DNA of 64,000 nt from Spirochaetaceae bacterium. GTDB taxonomy: Bacteria > Spirochaetota > Spirochaetia > Treponematales > Rectinemataceae. The notes beneath the pieces were generated by a model that was not told the origin of the DNA, made no database searches, and was given only the letters and a program-made list of their open reading frames with translations. The position numbers and the translations under genes are program-made. Position 1 is the first letter of the stretch. Each line of letters begins with the position of its first letter. Shown here in pieces: positions 14,425 through 23,203 of the stretch. Location of the stretch: the NCBI GenBank assembly GCA_025355995.1, contig JANXYQ010000069.1:48407-112406 (forward strand), read 5' to 3'.

Positions 14425-15432
14425 ATGTCCGATTCCGCAACCGCCTTCAGTCGCAAGCCCTACGCCGCGTTCATCGCGGCGGGACTCGCGTCGAGCCTAC
14501 TCTTCCTCTCGATAGTCCTCTCGTTCGCCTTCCTCGTGCCGGTCCAGATCGCCTTCGGGCGCTCGGGCAGGCGCGCCGGGCTGGCGGCAGCGGGGATCGC
14601 GGCGATCGGCATAGCCGTCGTCCAGGGATGGAGGCTCGCGGCGGCCGGCGCCTTCGGCCAAGGCGGAGCCGCCGGCGCGCTCGCGGCCGGCATGCTGCCG
14701 CCCCTAGTTCTCCTCGGCGCGCTCGCTTTATTGAACGCGCCCTTCTGGACGGGGGCGATCGGGCCTTACAAGGTCCTGTGCGTCGCCGCCGCGTGCTCGC
14801 TAGCCGCGCTGCCGGCGCTGCTCGCCATCGGGAGCGACGCGTCCATCGCGGCGTACCTGGAGGAGCGCATCGGCGCTTTCTTGGCCCCGCTCCAGTCGGT
14901 CTCGGGAGGTGGCTACGAGGCGTCCGCCCTCGCGGCTGCCCTCGATCCCAAGGAACTCGTGGCCACGTCGATCGCGACGCTGCGAGATTCCTACGCCGCC
15001 ATCATCCTGTTCATTGTCGGCGGAAGCTGGCGCCTAGGGAACCGCCTGTCGGGTCCCGGCAGCGCAGGGCGGGAACTTACCGCTGCGATCGACGAGCTTC
15101 GCCTACCCTATCCCCTGCTATGGGCCTTCCTGGGCTCGTGGTCGCTCGTGCTCGCGGCGGTTCTGCTACGAGCGCCCGTTGCCGCGGCCGCCTTCGCCTG
15201 GAATTGCGCGCTCGCGCTCTCCCTGGCCTATGCGGCCCAAGGCCTGGGGATAGTCACGCATCTATTTAAGAGCTGGAACATGCCGAGGTCCCTGCGCATA
15301 CTGATCGCCGCCATGGCCGTATTGGCCCTGGCGACGCCGACGGCCGGAACGGCCGTCGCGGTCGCGCTTCCCCTCTTCGGCGTAACGGAAATCTGGATAC
15401 CCTACCGAAAACCTAAAGGAGTCGGAGCATGA
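14425..15432 (+). CDS. Polytopic membrane protein, possibly YybS/DUF2232-like
   Basis: 335 residues with about eight hydrophobic stretches (for example FIAAGLASSLLFLSIVLSFA near the N-terminus and LRILIAAMAVLALATPTAG near the C-terminus). Its place between rpsR and rplI is where many bacteria carry a DUF2232/YybS membrane protein, and the length fits. The assignment rests on location and topology, not on a motif I can see. Its stop overlaps the rplI start (ATGA). Confidence 0.72.
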   Translation: MSDSATAFSRKPYAAFIAAGLASSLLFLSIVLSFAFLVPVQIAFGRSGRRAGLAAAGIAAIGIAVVQGWRLAAAGAFGQGGAAGALAAGMLPPLVLLGALALLNAPFWTGAIGPYKVLCVAAACSLAALPALLAIGSDASIAAYLEERIGAFLAPLQSVSGGGYEASALAAALDPKELVATSIATLRDSYAAIILFIVGGSWRLGNRLSGPGSAGRELTAAIDELRLPYPLLWAFLGSWSLVLAAVLLRAPVAAAAFAWNCALALSLAYAAQGLGIVTHLFKSWNMPRSLRILIAAMAVLALATPTAGTAVAVALPLFGVTEIWIPYRKPKGVGA

Positions 15433-15989
15433 GAGTCATCCTAAACCAGGACGTTCCGAATCTCGGCGAGCTCGGCGACGTCAAAGAAGTCGCCCCTGGC
15501 TACGCCCGTAACTTCCTATTCCCCCGCAGCCTCGCCTTCGCGCACAACGTGAAGAGCGTCGCCCTGTTCGAGAAGCGCAAGGCCGAGATCGAGGCGATCA
15601 AGGCCTCGAAGCGCTCGGCTTCCTCCAACCTCAAGGAGAAGATCGAGGCCGAGGAAATCGTGCTATCCATCCCGGCCGGCGCGAATGGCAAGCTCTACGG
15701 GGCGGTCACCGGCCACAACGTAGCAGACGAACTGCTCAAGAAGGGCATCGACATCGATCGGAAGCGCATAGAGGTCCCCGGCCGCTCCATCAAGAGCGTC
15801 GGGAGCTACAAGGTCGCCATTCGCCTTTACGAGAAGGACGAGGCGATCCTGCGCATCGTCATCCAGGGCCAGGCCGTCAAGTCCGAGTCCAAGGAAGAGG
15901 CTCCCAAGCCTCGCCGGAAACGCTACGAGGAGCACGACGCCCAGCCCAAGGCCGACGCCCAGCCTCAAGGCGAAAGCCCGGAAGCCTAG
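15429..15989 (+). CDS. rplI: 50S ribosomal protein L9 with a C-terminal extension
   Basis: 186 residues. The L9 N-terminal domain is clear (MRVILNQDVPNLGELGDVKEVAPGYARNFLFP), followed by the connecting helix and the C-terminal domain (LYGAVTGHNVADEL). About 35 extra residues follow, rich in Lys, Glu, Pro and Gln, and are probably disordered. Ribosome-binding site AAAGGAG; the start overlaps the preceding stop. Confidence 0.95.
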   Translation: MRVILNQDVPNLGELGDVKEVAPGYARNFLFPRSLAFAHNVKSVALFEKRKAEIEAIKASKRSASSNLKEKIEAEEIVLSIPAGANGKLYGAVTGHNVADELLKKGIDIDRKRIEVPGRSIKSVGSYKVAIRLYEKDEAILRIVIQGQAVKSESKEEAPKPRRKRYEEHDAQPKADAQPQGESPEA

Positions 15990-15998
15990 GAAGCCCGA

Positions 15999-16029
15999 GG
16001 CCGGCGGAGAAGTCGGTTTTCCGCCGGCC
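15999..16029 (+). terminator. Strong hairpin after rplI, possible terminator without a T-tract
   Basis: A perfect 10-bp stem GGCCGGCGGA / TCCGCCGGCC with an 11-nt loop lies 10 nt after the rplI stop. No T-run follows, so it may be a 3'-end protecting or Rho-assisted element rather than a classic intrinsic terminator. Confidence 0.4.
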
Positions 16030-16142
16030 AACCGGGAAAACCGCTGACGTACGCAAAGGTTCGCGAAGATTGGCACCGTCTCGGTACATTCTCTCTTTGC
16101 GGTTCCTCGAGTATGTTGGCGGTTTTTTTTCACACGATCGCA

Positions 16143-16171
16143 TCGATAACTATTGGACAACTAAATATAAG
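16143..16171 (+). promoter_or_regulatory. Possible dnaB promoter
   Basis: TCGATA at 16143-16148, a 17-nt spacer and TATAAG (5 of 6) at 16166-16171. The leader would be about 26 nt and includes an AGGGAGG ribosome-binding site. The rest of the 15990-16203 gap shows an unexplained run of eight T at about 16122 but no gene. Confidence 0.35.
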
Positions 16172-16203
16172 GCGACCGAATCTTTTCAGGGAGGTCGGCG
16201 AGC

Positions 16204-17544
16204 GTGATCCCATCCGAGTTGAAGGATAAGGTACCTCCCCATAACTCGGAGGCCGAGCAGGCCTGCCTCGGGGCCGTGCTCATCGACCCCGAATCCGTAG
16301 CCAACGTGCTCCGCTTCCTCCGGCCGGAGGATTTCTACGTCAACGCCAACCGCGAGGTCTTCGCGGGGATAGTCTCCCTTTACGAAAAGGGCCAGAAGGC
16401 CGACCTCATCACGCTAACCGACGAGCTCAGGCTTCTCGGGACCCTGGAAAGGATGGGCGGACCGGGCTACATAGCGAACCTGACCTCGGTTACGCCCTCG
16501 TCGGCGAACGTCGAGTACTACGCGCGCATAGTCCAGGAGGCTTCGGTACGCCGCAACCTCCTTCGCCTCTCCGCCGATATCATAAGCAGGGCCCACGACG
16601 ACTCCACCGAATCGGCCGTCGTCCTCGACGAGGCCCAGGCCCGCATCTTCGAGATCTGCAATAATAGGCAGGCGGTTTCCTACAAGAGCGTCAAGGAGCT
16701 CCTGCCGGAGACGATCAAGACCATAGAGAAGCTCTTCAAGAACAAGAGCGCCTACACGGGCATTCCCTCCGGCCTGCCGGACCTCGATTCGATGACCTCA
16801 GGCTTCCAGGACTCCGAGCTCGTCATCATCGGGGCGCGACCCTCCGTGGGCAAGACCGCCCTCGCTATGAGCATCGCCTCCCACATAGCCATCAAGGAGC
16901 GCATAAGCTGCGCCTTCTTCTCGCTCGAGATGGCGGACATGGCGATAATGCAGCGCCTGATCTCGAGCGAGGCGCGGATCCCGAGCGAGAAGATACGATC
17001 CGGGCTGATCAAGCCCTCGGACTTCAACGCCTTGATGGAGGCCGCCGGCAGGATCTACGAGGCTCCGCTGTATATCATCGACATGCCGAACATCAAGCTC
17101 CTCGACCTCCGGACCATGGCCAGGCGCCTCCAGGCGGAAAGGGGCGTGAAGATAATCTTCGTCGACTACCTCACCCTCATCACGCACGAGAACGCGGACC
17201 TGCCGCGATGGGAGCAGATAGCGAGCATCTCGCGATCCCTCAAGTCCCTCGCCCGGGAATTGCGCATCCCCGTCGTGGCCCTCTCCCAGCTCAAGCGCGA
17301 GGCCGAGGGCAAGCAGCCCACGCTGGCGGACCTCCGCGAGTCCGGGTCCATCGAGCAGGACGCCGACCTCATCCTGTTCCTCCATCGCGACAGGGAAGCG
17401 AACAAGACAAGGGAGGAGCGCTCGCCGGTGGTCGAGACCGAGCTCATCATCGCCAAGCAGCGCAACGGCCCCGTCGGCAAGGTGGAGCTCGCCTTCCTTC
17501 CCGCGTATACCCGTTTCGAATCGATTGAAAAGAGGATGGGTTAG
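16204..17544 (+). CDS. dnaB: Replicative DNA helicase
   Basis: 446-residue hexameric helicase that unwinds DNA at the fork and works with the DnaG primase found at 35.5 kb. The N-terminal domain begins at VPPHNSEAEQACLGAVLI. The RecA-like C-terminal domain has Walker A GARPSVGKTALAM, Walker B region VKIIFVDYLTLI, VVALSQLKREAEGKQP and the LRESGSIEQDADLILFLHR segment. The start is GTG at 16204, preceded by GGGAGG at slightly long spacing. No intein or insertion. Confidence 0.96.
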   Translation: MIPSELKDKVPPHNSEAEQACLGAVLIDPESVANVLRFLRPEDFYVNANREVFAGIVSLYEKGQKADLITLTDELRLLGTLERMGGPGYIANLTSVTPSSANVEYYARIVQEASVRRNLLRLSADIISRAHDDSTESAVVLDEAQARIFEICNNRQAVSYKSVKELLPETIKTIEKLFKNKSAYTGIPSGLPDLDSMTSGFQDSELVIIGARPSVGKTALAMSIASHIAIKERISCAFFSLEMADMAIMQRLISSEARIPSEKIRSGLIKPSDFNALMEAAGRIYEAPLYIIDMPNIKLLDLRTMARRLQAERGVKIIFVDYLTLITHENADLPRWEQIASISRSLKSLARELRIPVVALSQLKREAEGKQPTLADLRESGSIEQDADLILFLHRDREANKTREERSPVVETELIIAKQRNGPVGKVELAFLPAYTRFESIEKRMG

Positions 17545-17554
17545 GGACTATATT
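17525..17554 (+). promoter_or_regulatory. Predicted promoter of the ComFB-like gene, leaderless geometry
   Basis: TTGAAA (5 of 6) at 17525-17530, an 18-nt spacer and TATATT (5 of 6) at 17549-17554, then 6 nt to the ATG at 17561. The -35 lies inside the last codons of dnaB. Confidence 0.55.
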
Positions 17555-17560
17555 CGATAC

Positions 17561-17857
17561 ATGAGTATACGCGACGAGTACGATTTCGGCGTCCTGGTAA
17601 ACGAAGCCGAGCGCATGGTCACCGACGAGCTCGAGCGAGCCCTGGCCGAACGCGCCGACCCGAGCATCTGCGTCTGCGAGGATTGCGTGCTGGACATGGC
17701 CGCCTTCGCCCTCAACTCGCTCAAGCCGATCTACCGGGTCTCGTTGCTCGGGACGATGTACGCCCAGGCGATGGACGAAGGCAGCTACGCGGGCCTGGTC
17801 CGGACGGCCGTGGACGCCGCGATCAACAAGGTCCACGCCAACCCAGGCCACGATTAG
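17561..17857 (+). CDS. ComFB-family protein
   Basis: 98 residues, resembling the late-competence ComFB domain family, with the two-cysteine motif VCEDCVLDMAAFALN followed by LKPIYRVS. ComFB-type proteins occur far beyond competence; some cyanobacterial members are reported to bind cyclic di-nucleotides. The function here is unknown. The start was chosen at 17561 rather than an ATG at 17525 because the promoter sits between them. Its stop overlaps the stop of the CpXC gene on the opposite strand. Confidence 0.8.
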   Translation: MSIRDEYDFGVLVNEAERMVTDELERALAERADPSICVCEDCVLDMAAFALNSLKPIYRVSLLGTMYAQAMDEGSYAGLVRTAVDAAINKVHANPGHD

Positions 17858-18465
17858 TCCTCCGCGTCGACCTCGAGCGCCCGGATGGACCGATAGGGCC
17901 CCCGGAAGATCCGGTCGAAGGGGGCCTCGTGCAGGCTGCGGGCCTTCTCTGCGAGCGTCTTCGCGTACGTGGCGGGCTCGACGGGCAGGATCGCCACCTG
18001 CCCTTCCTTGAGCCCGGAAAGGTGGAAGGCGAGTTTATCGCCCTTCTTGCCCGCGTAGGCGACCGAGATTTCGGCGTCGGGCGCCTGTTCCGCAGCCCTC
18101 TGCAGCAGCCAATACTTCAGCACCTCGACGGCCTCGGGATCGAGCGAATCCTCGAGCATCCTCGCCCTCTCGAACAGCTCCGGATAGCCTACCAAGGCTT
18201 CGGCGCCCTTGGGCAGCTCGACCGCTCCTCGGTAGAGCGAGATCCTCTCGAGCTCGGGAAGGGCGACGAGGTCCATCCCCCTTTTTTTTGAGACGAGCCT
18301 GATCTTGAGCTCTGGCTTGAGCCGGAGGCCGCAGCTCGGGCAATTCACCGCGAGGAAATCCCCGCTCAGGATTTCGCCCAGGACCCCGGGGCTAGCGTCG
18401 AGATCCACTTCCTCCGGCAAATTCGCGTCGAAAACGGTCTCGCACATGCAGGTGACTTTTCTCAT
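17854..18465 (-). CDS. CpXC-domain protein
   Basis: 203 residues. The N-terminus carries two cysteine pairs, VTCMCETVFD and VNCPSCGLRL, spaced as in the CpXC domain, a probable zinc-binding module of unknown function. The rest is helical and lacks motifs that I know. ATG at 18465 follows GGAGG at good spacing; an upstream in-frame start at 18504 overlaps rseP and is less likely. It is the last gene of the maf/rpsB-to-rseP minus-strand series, 10 nt after rseP. Confidence 0.78.
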   Translation of the reverse strand: MRKVTCMCETVFDANLPEEVDLDASPGVLGEILSGDFLAVNCPSCGLRLKPELKIRLVSKKRGMDLVALPELERISLYRGAVELPKGAEALVGYPELFERARMLEDSLDPEAVEVLKYWLLQRAAEQAPDAEISVAYAGKKGDKLAFHLSGLKEGQVAILPVEPATYAKTLAEKARSLHEAPFDRIFRGPYRSIRALEVDAED

Positions 18466-18475
18466 TATTCCTCCC

Positions 18476-19852
18476 TCACTTGGCAACGAAGAAGAGCAGG
18501 TCACCGACGGTCGCTATCACGAAGATAGCGAGTATGAAGGTCGCGCCGACGAACTGGTAGCGGTAGATCGTGATGGGGCGGAGCGCGCGCCTCCTGAAGC
18601 CCTCCACGACGAACATCGCGATTTGGCCGCCGTCGAGGGCCGGAATGGGGAGTAGGTTCATAATGAAGAGCCCGATAGAGAGGAAGCCGATGAAGGTGAT
18701 CGGAGCCGCTAGTCCGCCCGACGCCGAATTCTTGATCCCGGCTTGCGCCGTCTGCCCCACCATGTAGGTAATCCTGGCCGGGCCCGACAGGGCCTTCAGG
18801 AGGTTCACTCCCTGGAAGAGGCTCCCGAGCCCCTTCATCGTCATCTCGAACGTGGACCAGGTCTCGGAAAGGCCGGCCGAGATCGCTGTGCCGAGGGTCG
18901 TGGCGGCGCGGACCGTATGGATATCGGTCTTGAATCCCATCCCGAGGTTGGATACGCCTTGCGCGTTCCAGCTCAGGATCACGCTGACCTCCCTGTGCGC
19001 GCCGCCTCTCTCCACGACGAATTTCGTGCGCTCCGGCTTGGAGGCGTTCAGGATCGAGATCGCCTCCACGGCGTGGCGGACATCCTTCCCGTCTATCGAG
19101 ACTATCCGATCCCCGCTCGCAATGCCGGCGATCTGCGCCGCGCTCCCCGCGCTTACCTCTCCCACGACCGGTTCCGCCCAATAGGATACGCCGATGAGCC
19201 CGCCGCCCGTATCCTTGTCCAGCATCGGAACGACCGTCTTGTCGTAGAGCGTGCCGTCGCGCTCTATCTTGAGGGTTATCGGCTTGTTCGCTGAGAGAGT
19301 TATGCGCTCGAGGAGATCCGTGAAATCCGAGACCGCCTTGCCGTCGGTGGATACGATGCGGTCGCCCGTCTTCAGTCCCGCCCGGTCCGCAGGGTAGCTC
19401 GACAACCGCGGCGAGCTCAGCGAGTACTCGCTGAGCAGGACGATCCTGTTCGGATAGGTCGGCGTCGAATACCCGATGGTGGAAGCCACGACAAAGACGA
19501 CGACGGCGAAGGCGACGTTGGCCAGGGGGCCGGAGAGCGCGATGACGATCCGCCGCCAGGGAGCGGCGCCGTAGAAGCTGCCGCTTTCGCGGGGAAGCTC
19601 GAGGGCCTTCTCCTCTAGGGCTTTCCGGAAGGATTCCTCGCCTTTCATTCTGCAATAGCCGCCGATGGGGAAGGCGGAGAAGCGCCATTCGGTGCCTCCT
19701 CGCTTGAAGCCGGCCACGCGTGGACCCCAGCCGATCGAGAAGGCCTCAACTTCGACGCCCATGGCGCGGGCGGCGGCGAAATGGCCCAGCTCGTGCACAA
19801 GCACTACAAGGCCGAGGCCTATGAGGCCGAGCAATATCGTGACGATCAGCAT
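18476..19852 (-). CDS. rseP: Site-2 intramembrane zinc metalloprotease, RseP family
   Basis: 458 residues. Membrane-embedded protease with the zinc motif HELGH near the N-terminus, the FPIGGYCRMKGEE segment, two PDZ domains (around residues 140-300; IVSTDGKAV and IVSIDGKDV mark them) and the C-terminal LLPIPALDGG, which holds the third zinc ligand. In other bacteria RseP cleaves anti-sigma factors or signal peptides; the substrate here is unknown. It shares a TAATG junction with dxr. Confidence 0.95.
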   Translation of the reverse strand: MLIVTILLGLIGLGLVVLVHELGHFAAARAMGVEVEAFSIGWGPRVAGFKRGGTEWRFSAFPIGGYCRMKGEESFRKALEEKALELPRESGSFYGAAPWRRIVIALSGPLANVAFAVVVFVVASTIGYSTPTYPNRIVLLSEYSLSSPRLSSYPADRAGLKTGDRIVSTDGKAVSDFTDLLERITLSANKPITLKIERDGTLYDKTVVPMLDKDTGGGLIGVSYWAEPVVGEVSAGSAAQIAGIASGDRIVSIDGKDVRHAVEAISILNASKPERTKFVVERGGAHREVSVILSWNAQGVSNLGMGFKTDIHTVRAATTLGTAISAGLSETWSTFEMTMKGLGSLFQGVNLLKALSGPARITYMVGQTAQAGIKNSASGGLAAPITFIGFLSIGLFIMNLLPIPALDGGQIAMFVVEGFRRRALRPITIYRYQFVGATFILAIFVIATVGDLLFFVAK

Positions 19853-20979
19853 TAGGTCTCCCGGACGGCGGCCGTCGCGGATTCGCGAGCCTGGCCGTCA
19901 ATTTCGAATATACTCCCGAGCTCCCGCGCGCGGGAAGGCCAACCGCGCCCTAACACCCTGGCTACGACGCCGGCGATCCGACCATAGCCGATTCGCCCTG
20001 ACTCGAAGGCGGCGACCGCGATTTCGTCCGCCGCGTTGTAGGCGATTGTCGCCCCCTCGCCCGAGGCGAGCGCCTCGTAAGCCAGGCCGAGGAGGGGATA
20101 GCGCTCGGCCTCGGGCTCGCGGAATTCCAACGTGCGGCCGGCTAGATCCAGGCGTCCGAAGGGGCAGGGGAGGCACTCGGGCCAGGTAAGCGCGTTTTGG
20201 ATCGGGACCCTCATGTCGGGCGTGGATAGCTGCGCGTAGAGGCTCCCGTCGCGCGCCCTCACGAGCGAGTGCACGATGCTCTGCGGGTGCACGAGCACCC
20301 GAATCCTCGAGGGCTCGAAGCCGAAAAGGCGCGAGGCCTCGATCACCTCGAGGCCTTTATTGGCCATGGTGGACGAGTCGATCGTGATCTTGCGGCCCAT
20401 GCTCCAGTTCGGGTGCGAGGCGGCCTCATCGGGCCTCACGGACCCGAGCTCGGCTAGGCTCCGGTCGCGAAAGGCTCCCCCGGAGGCCGTGATGATCAGC
20501 TCTTCGATCTCGCCCGTGCCTATCTTAGCGCAGAGCTGGAAAAGGGCGGCATGCTCCGAATCGACGGGAAGGATCTTGGCGCCGGTCTTCCTGGATATCT
20601 CGTCGAGCAGCGGCCAGGCCATCACCACGCTCTCCTTGTTGGCGAGCGCGAGGTCCTTGCCGCTGGACAGTGCCGAGAGGGAGGGCCTCAAGCCCCCCGA
20701 GCCGGAGGCGCCGTTCACGACGATGTCCGCGGCGGTTCCGGATATCAGCTCGTCGAGGCCCGACGGGCCGACGAGGCCTATGCCTGCCGAGGCGGAGGAG
20801 GCTCCGCTGAGGCAGAGCGCAGCTCCCGGGAAGCGGGCGCTGGCCGCTCGCAGCCCGACCTCGTCCGTGTGGGAGGCGAGCCCGGCGACCTTGAAGAGAT
20901 CGGGCCGCGACTCGATGACGTCGAGCGCCTGCCTGCCTATAGAACCCGTCGCCCCGACGACGATGACGCGTTTGCGCAT
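19852..20979 (-). CDS. dxr: 1-deoxy-D-xylulose 5-phosphate reductoisomerase
   Basis: Second step of the MEP isoprenoid pathway: NADPH-dependent conversion of DXP to MEP. 375 residues with the N-terminal Rossmann loop VVGATGSIGRQALDVI, the ALANKESVV motif, PVDSEHAALFQ (metal and substrate site), ASGGAFRD, HPNWSMGRKITIDSSTMANKG and YNAADEIAVAAF. Placement beside uppS and cdsA links isoprenoid supply to undecaprenyl-lipid and phospholipid synthesis. Confidence 0.96.
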   Translation of the reverse strand: MRKRVIVVGATGSIGRQALDVIESRPDLFKVAGLASHTDEVGLRAASARFPGAALCLSGASSASAGIGLVGPSGLDELISGTAADIVVNGASGSGGLRPSLSALSSGKDLALANKESVVMAWPLLDEISRKTGAKILPVDSEHAALFQLCAKIGTGEIEELIITASGGAFRDRSLAELGSVRPDEAASHPNWSMGRKITIDSSTMANKGLEVIEASRLFGFEPSRIRVLVHPQSIVHSLVRARDGSLYAQLSTPDMRVPIQNALTWPECLPCPFGRLDLAGRTLEFREPEAERYPLLGLAYEALASGEGATIAYNAADEIAVAAFESGRIGYGRIAGVVARVLGRGWPSRARELGSIFEIDGQARESATAAVRET

Positions 20980-20984
20980 GGCCG

Positions 20985-21863
20985 TTAGCGGAAGAATCCC
21001 AGCAGGAGGGAAAGGCCGTAGAATACCGGCGCGGCGAAGAGCAGGCTGTCGAGCGAGTCGAGGAAGCCGCCCCTGCCTGGGATGGCGCTACCCGAGTCCT
21101 TGATGCCCGAGGATCGCTTGAGCGCGCTCTCGAAGAGGTCTCCGACGATGACCGCGGCTCCGATCACGAAGCCGAAGGCCCCGGCCTCCAGGGCGCTCGA
21201 TCCCATAGTGCCGGGCAGGATTGCCGCGATCCCTATCGATGTGCCGATCGAGCCGCACATGCCGCCGATGAAGCCGGCCAAGCTCTTGTTCGGGGATACG
21301 GCTACGATGCCCCGGCGCCTGCCGAGCGTCATTCCGACGAGCCAGGCTAGGCTGTCGTTGCTGAAGGCCAGAACGCAGAAGGCGAGGAGTGATTCCGTCG
21401 CCTTGGGGGGCTCGGAGGCTAGGAGCACGAGGAAGGCGCCGAGTAGGCCGGGGTAGGCCGTGGCGAAGCCGAGGGCGCTCGCCCGCGGCATCACGTCGGG
21501 AATGCCCTCGGCCCTGACGAAGGCCGAGCCCCCGAACGAAACGATGAGGCCGGCGCCTGCAGCCAGCAGTATTCCCATGCTCGATCCCGATAGGAAGGAG
21601 GTGCTGAAAAAAGACTCGCCGAGCATACCGCCGATATAGGCAGCAGCTGGGACGCCGGCTCCGAGGATAATGAAGGGACCTATCCTATCGCTCAAGCCCT
21701 TCGCGCCGAAGAAGCGGGCCAGCTCGAGGGAGCAGCCTGCGAGGAGGCCGACGATCATGGAGACCACGGCGGCATGGCGGTACTGGGGGAGGAATACGAC
21801 GATCGCGGCGATTAACGGGACGCCGACGAAAAAGAGCAGGAGCCGCTGGAGTAGGTTGCTCAA
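20985..21863 (-). CDS. cdsA: Phosphatidate cytidylyltransferase
   Basis: Makes CDP-diacylglycerol from phosphatidic acid and CTP in the membrane. 292 residues with about eight membrane segments. The C-terminal family signature is present ([20 protein letters not shown] followed by [11 protein letters not shown]). The start is TTG at 21863, overlapping the uppS stop as TTGA and lacking a ribosome-binding site, so translation is probably coupled to uppS. Confidence 0.93.
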   Translation of the reverse strand: MSNLLQRLLLFFVGVPLIAAIVVFLPQYRHAAVVSMIVGLLAGCSLELARFFGAKGLSDRIGPFIILGAGVPAAAYIGGMLGESFFSTSFLSGSSMGILLAAGAGLIVSFGGSAFVRAEGIPDVMPRASALGFATAYPGLLGAFLVLLASEPPKATESLLAFCVLAFSNDSLAWLVGMTLGRRRGIVAVSPNKSLAGFIGGMCGSIGTSIGIAAILPGTMGSSALEAGAFGFVIGAAVIVGDLFESALKRSSGIKDSGSAIPGRGGFLDSLDSLLFAAPVFYGLSLLLGFFR

Positions 21864-22559
21864 GTCGCGCCGCCGTAGCGGCGCTCGCGGGCACCGTAGG
21901 ACTCGACGGCTTGCGCCAAGTCCGCCGGACCGAAGTCGGGCCAGTATTTATCGCTGAACCACAGCTCCGCGTAGGCGGATTCCCACAAAAGGAAATTGGA
22001 CATGCGCTTCTCGTCGCTCGTGCGGATGATGAGGTCGGGGTAGGGCAGCTCTGGATGGTCCATGGCGCCGCGAAAGGCCGCCTCGCTCGGATCGACCCCC
22101 GCCGCCGAGGCGCCGGGCCGCGCGGACTATCTCGTCGCGCCCGCCGTAGTTTATCGCGAGGTTCACCGTCATCCTCTCGAAGGAGGCAGTCGCCACCTCG
22201 ACTTCCCGAATCTCTTCGGCAATATCTTTCGGTAATCCGGCGGCGTCGCCGGAATGCAGGACACGGACCCCGTTGGCGCGATAAAAATCGAGCTCGGCGG
22301 ATAGGTGCTGCTTTATCAGGCCCATCAGGAATCCGACCTCCTCGGTCGTGCGCTTCCAGTTTTCCGTGGAAAAGACGTAGAGCGAGAGGATCTTGATCCC
22401 GAGGTCTTCGGCGGCCTTTACGATGGTCTTCGCGGTCTTGAGGCCCTCGCGGTGTCCCTCGGTCCGAGGCAATCCTCGCGACCTCGCCCACCTGCCGTTG
22501 CCGTCCATTATCACACCGACGTGAATCGGTATCCTTCGCTCCATTGTCGCGTCGGCCAT
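21860..22559 (-). pseudogene. uppS: Isoprenyl transferase (undecaprenyl diphosphate synthase), frameshifted
   Basis: The N-terminal part (from ATG 22559) has IMDGNGRWA, STENWKR and [15 protein letters not shown]. The C-terminal part, in a different frame, has [16 protein letters not shown] followed by [11 protein letters not shown] and WPDF. Together they make one UppS of the normal length (about 232 residues) if one base is removed. The frame change falls at a run of five C (plus strand 22096-22100). UppS makes the lipid carrier for peptidoglycan and is normally essential, so a sequencing or assembly indel is more likely than a true pseudogene. The downstream cdsA start overlaps its stop, which argues the reading frame is meant to reach that point. 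Confidence 0.9.
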
Positions 22560-22574
22560 GATGGTACGAAGTTC

Positions 22575-23129
22575 CTATACTTCCATTATCTCTTTTTCTT
22601 TTTCCTCGAGGGATTTCCCTACCTGCGCGATATAGGAGTCGGTGAGCTTCTGGAGCTCTTCCTCCTCTTTCTTAATCGCGTCCTCGGGCACGTGCCCGGC
22701 GGAAAGCTGCTTCTTGAGCTCCTCCAGCCCATCGCGGCGGATGTTGCGGATCGAAACCCTCGTTTGTTCCGCCATTCCCTTGGCGACTTTGGCGAGTTCC
22801 TTGCGCCGCTCCTCGGTGAGGGGCGGAATGGCGATGCGGATCACCTTTCCGTCGTTCGAGGGATTGAGCGATAGCTCCGATTTCTGGATGGCCTTCTCTA
22901 TCTCGCCGATGAGCGCACGATCCCAAGGCTGTATCACGATGAGCCTCGCTTCCGGAACGGAGACCGTAGCGACCTGGGCGAGCGGGGTCTTCTGGCCGTA
23001 GTAGTCCACTCGGATCTTGTCGAGAAGGGAAGGGGAGGCGCGACCCGTCCGCACTCCGTTGAACTCGTCCTTGAGGGCAGATAAGGCTTTCTTCATCTTC
23101 TCTTCGCAGGCGATCTTCGCGGAATCCAT
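22575..23129 (-). CDS. frr: Ribosome recycling factor
   Basis: 184 residues, beginning MDSAKIACEEKMKKAL, with the conserved FNGVRTGRASPSLLDKI, LIVIQPWDRALI, RIAIPPLTEERRKELAK and IRNIRRDG. With EF-G it splits the post-termination ribosome. ATG at 23129 has an AGGGGG ribosome-binding site. A longer open frame upstream is only a shadow of tsf. Confidence 0.96.
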   Translation of the reverse strand: MDSAKIACEEKMKKALSALKDEFNGVRTGRASPSLLDKIRVDYYGQKTPLAQVATVSVPEARLIVIQPWDRALIGEIEKAIQKSELSLNPSNDGKVIRIAIPPLTEERRKELAKVAKGMAEQTRVSIRNIRRDGLEELKKQLSAGHVPEDAIKKEEEELQKLTDSYIAQVGKSLEEKEKEIMEV

Positions 23130-23168
23130 ACGACCCCCTATCGCGTTTGTCAGGCTGGCATATATGAG

Positions 23169-23196
23169 GCAGGGCCGCGGAACCCCGCGGCCCTGC
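23169..23196 (-). terminator. 12-bp hairpin between tsf and frr
   Basis: A perfect stem GCAGGGCCGCGG / CCGCGGCCCTGC with a 4-nt loop starts 7 nt after the tsf stop. No T-run follows. It could attenuate or mark the mRNA 3' end, reducing frr relative to rpsB-tsf. Confidence 0.45.
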
Positions 23197-23203
23197 CGTT
23201 GAT

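Noticed and set aside
16110..16135. Run of eight T upstream of dnaB as an intrinsic terminator
   Set aside because: No stable stem directly precedes the T-run; the strong hairpin in this gap (15999-16029) is about 90 nt away.
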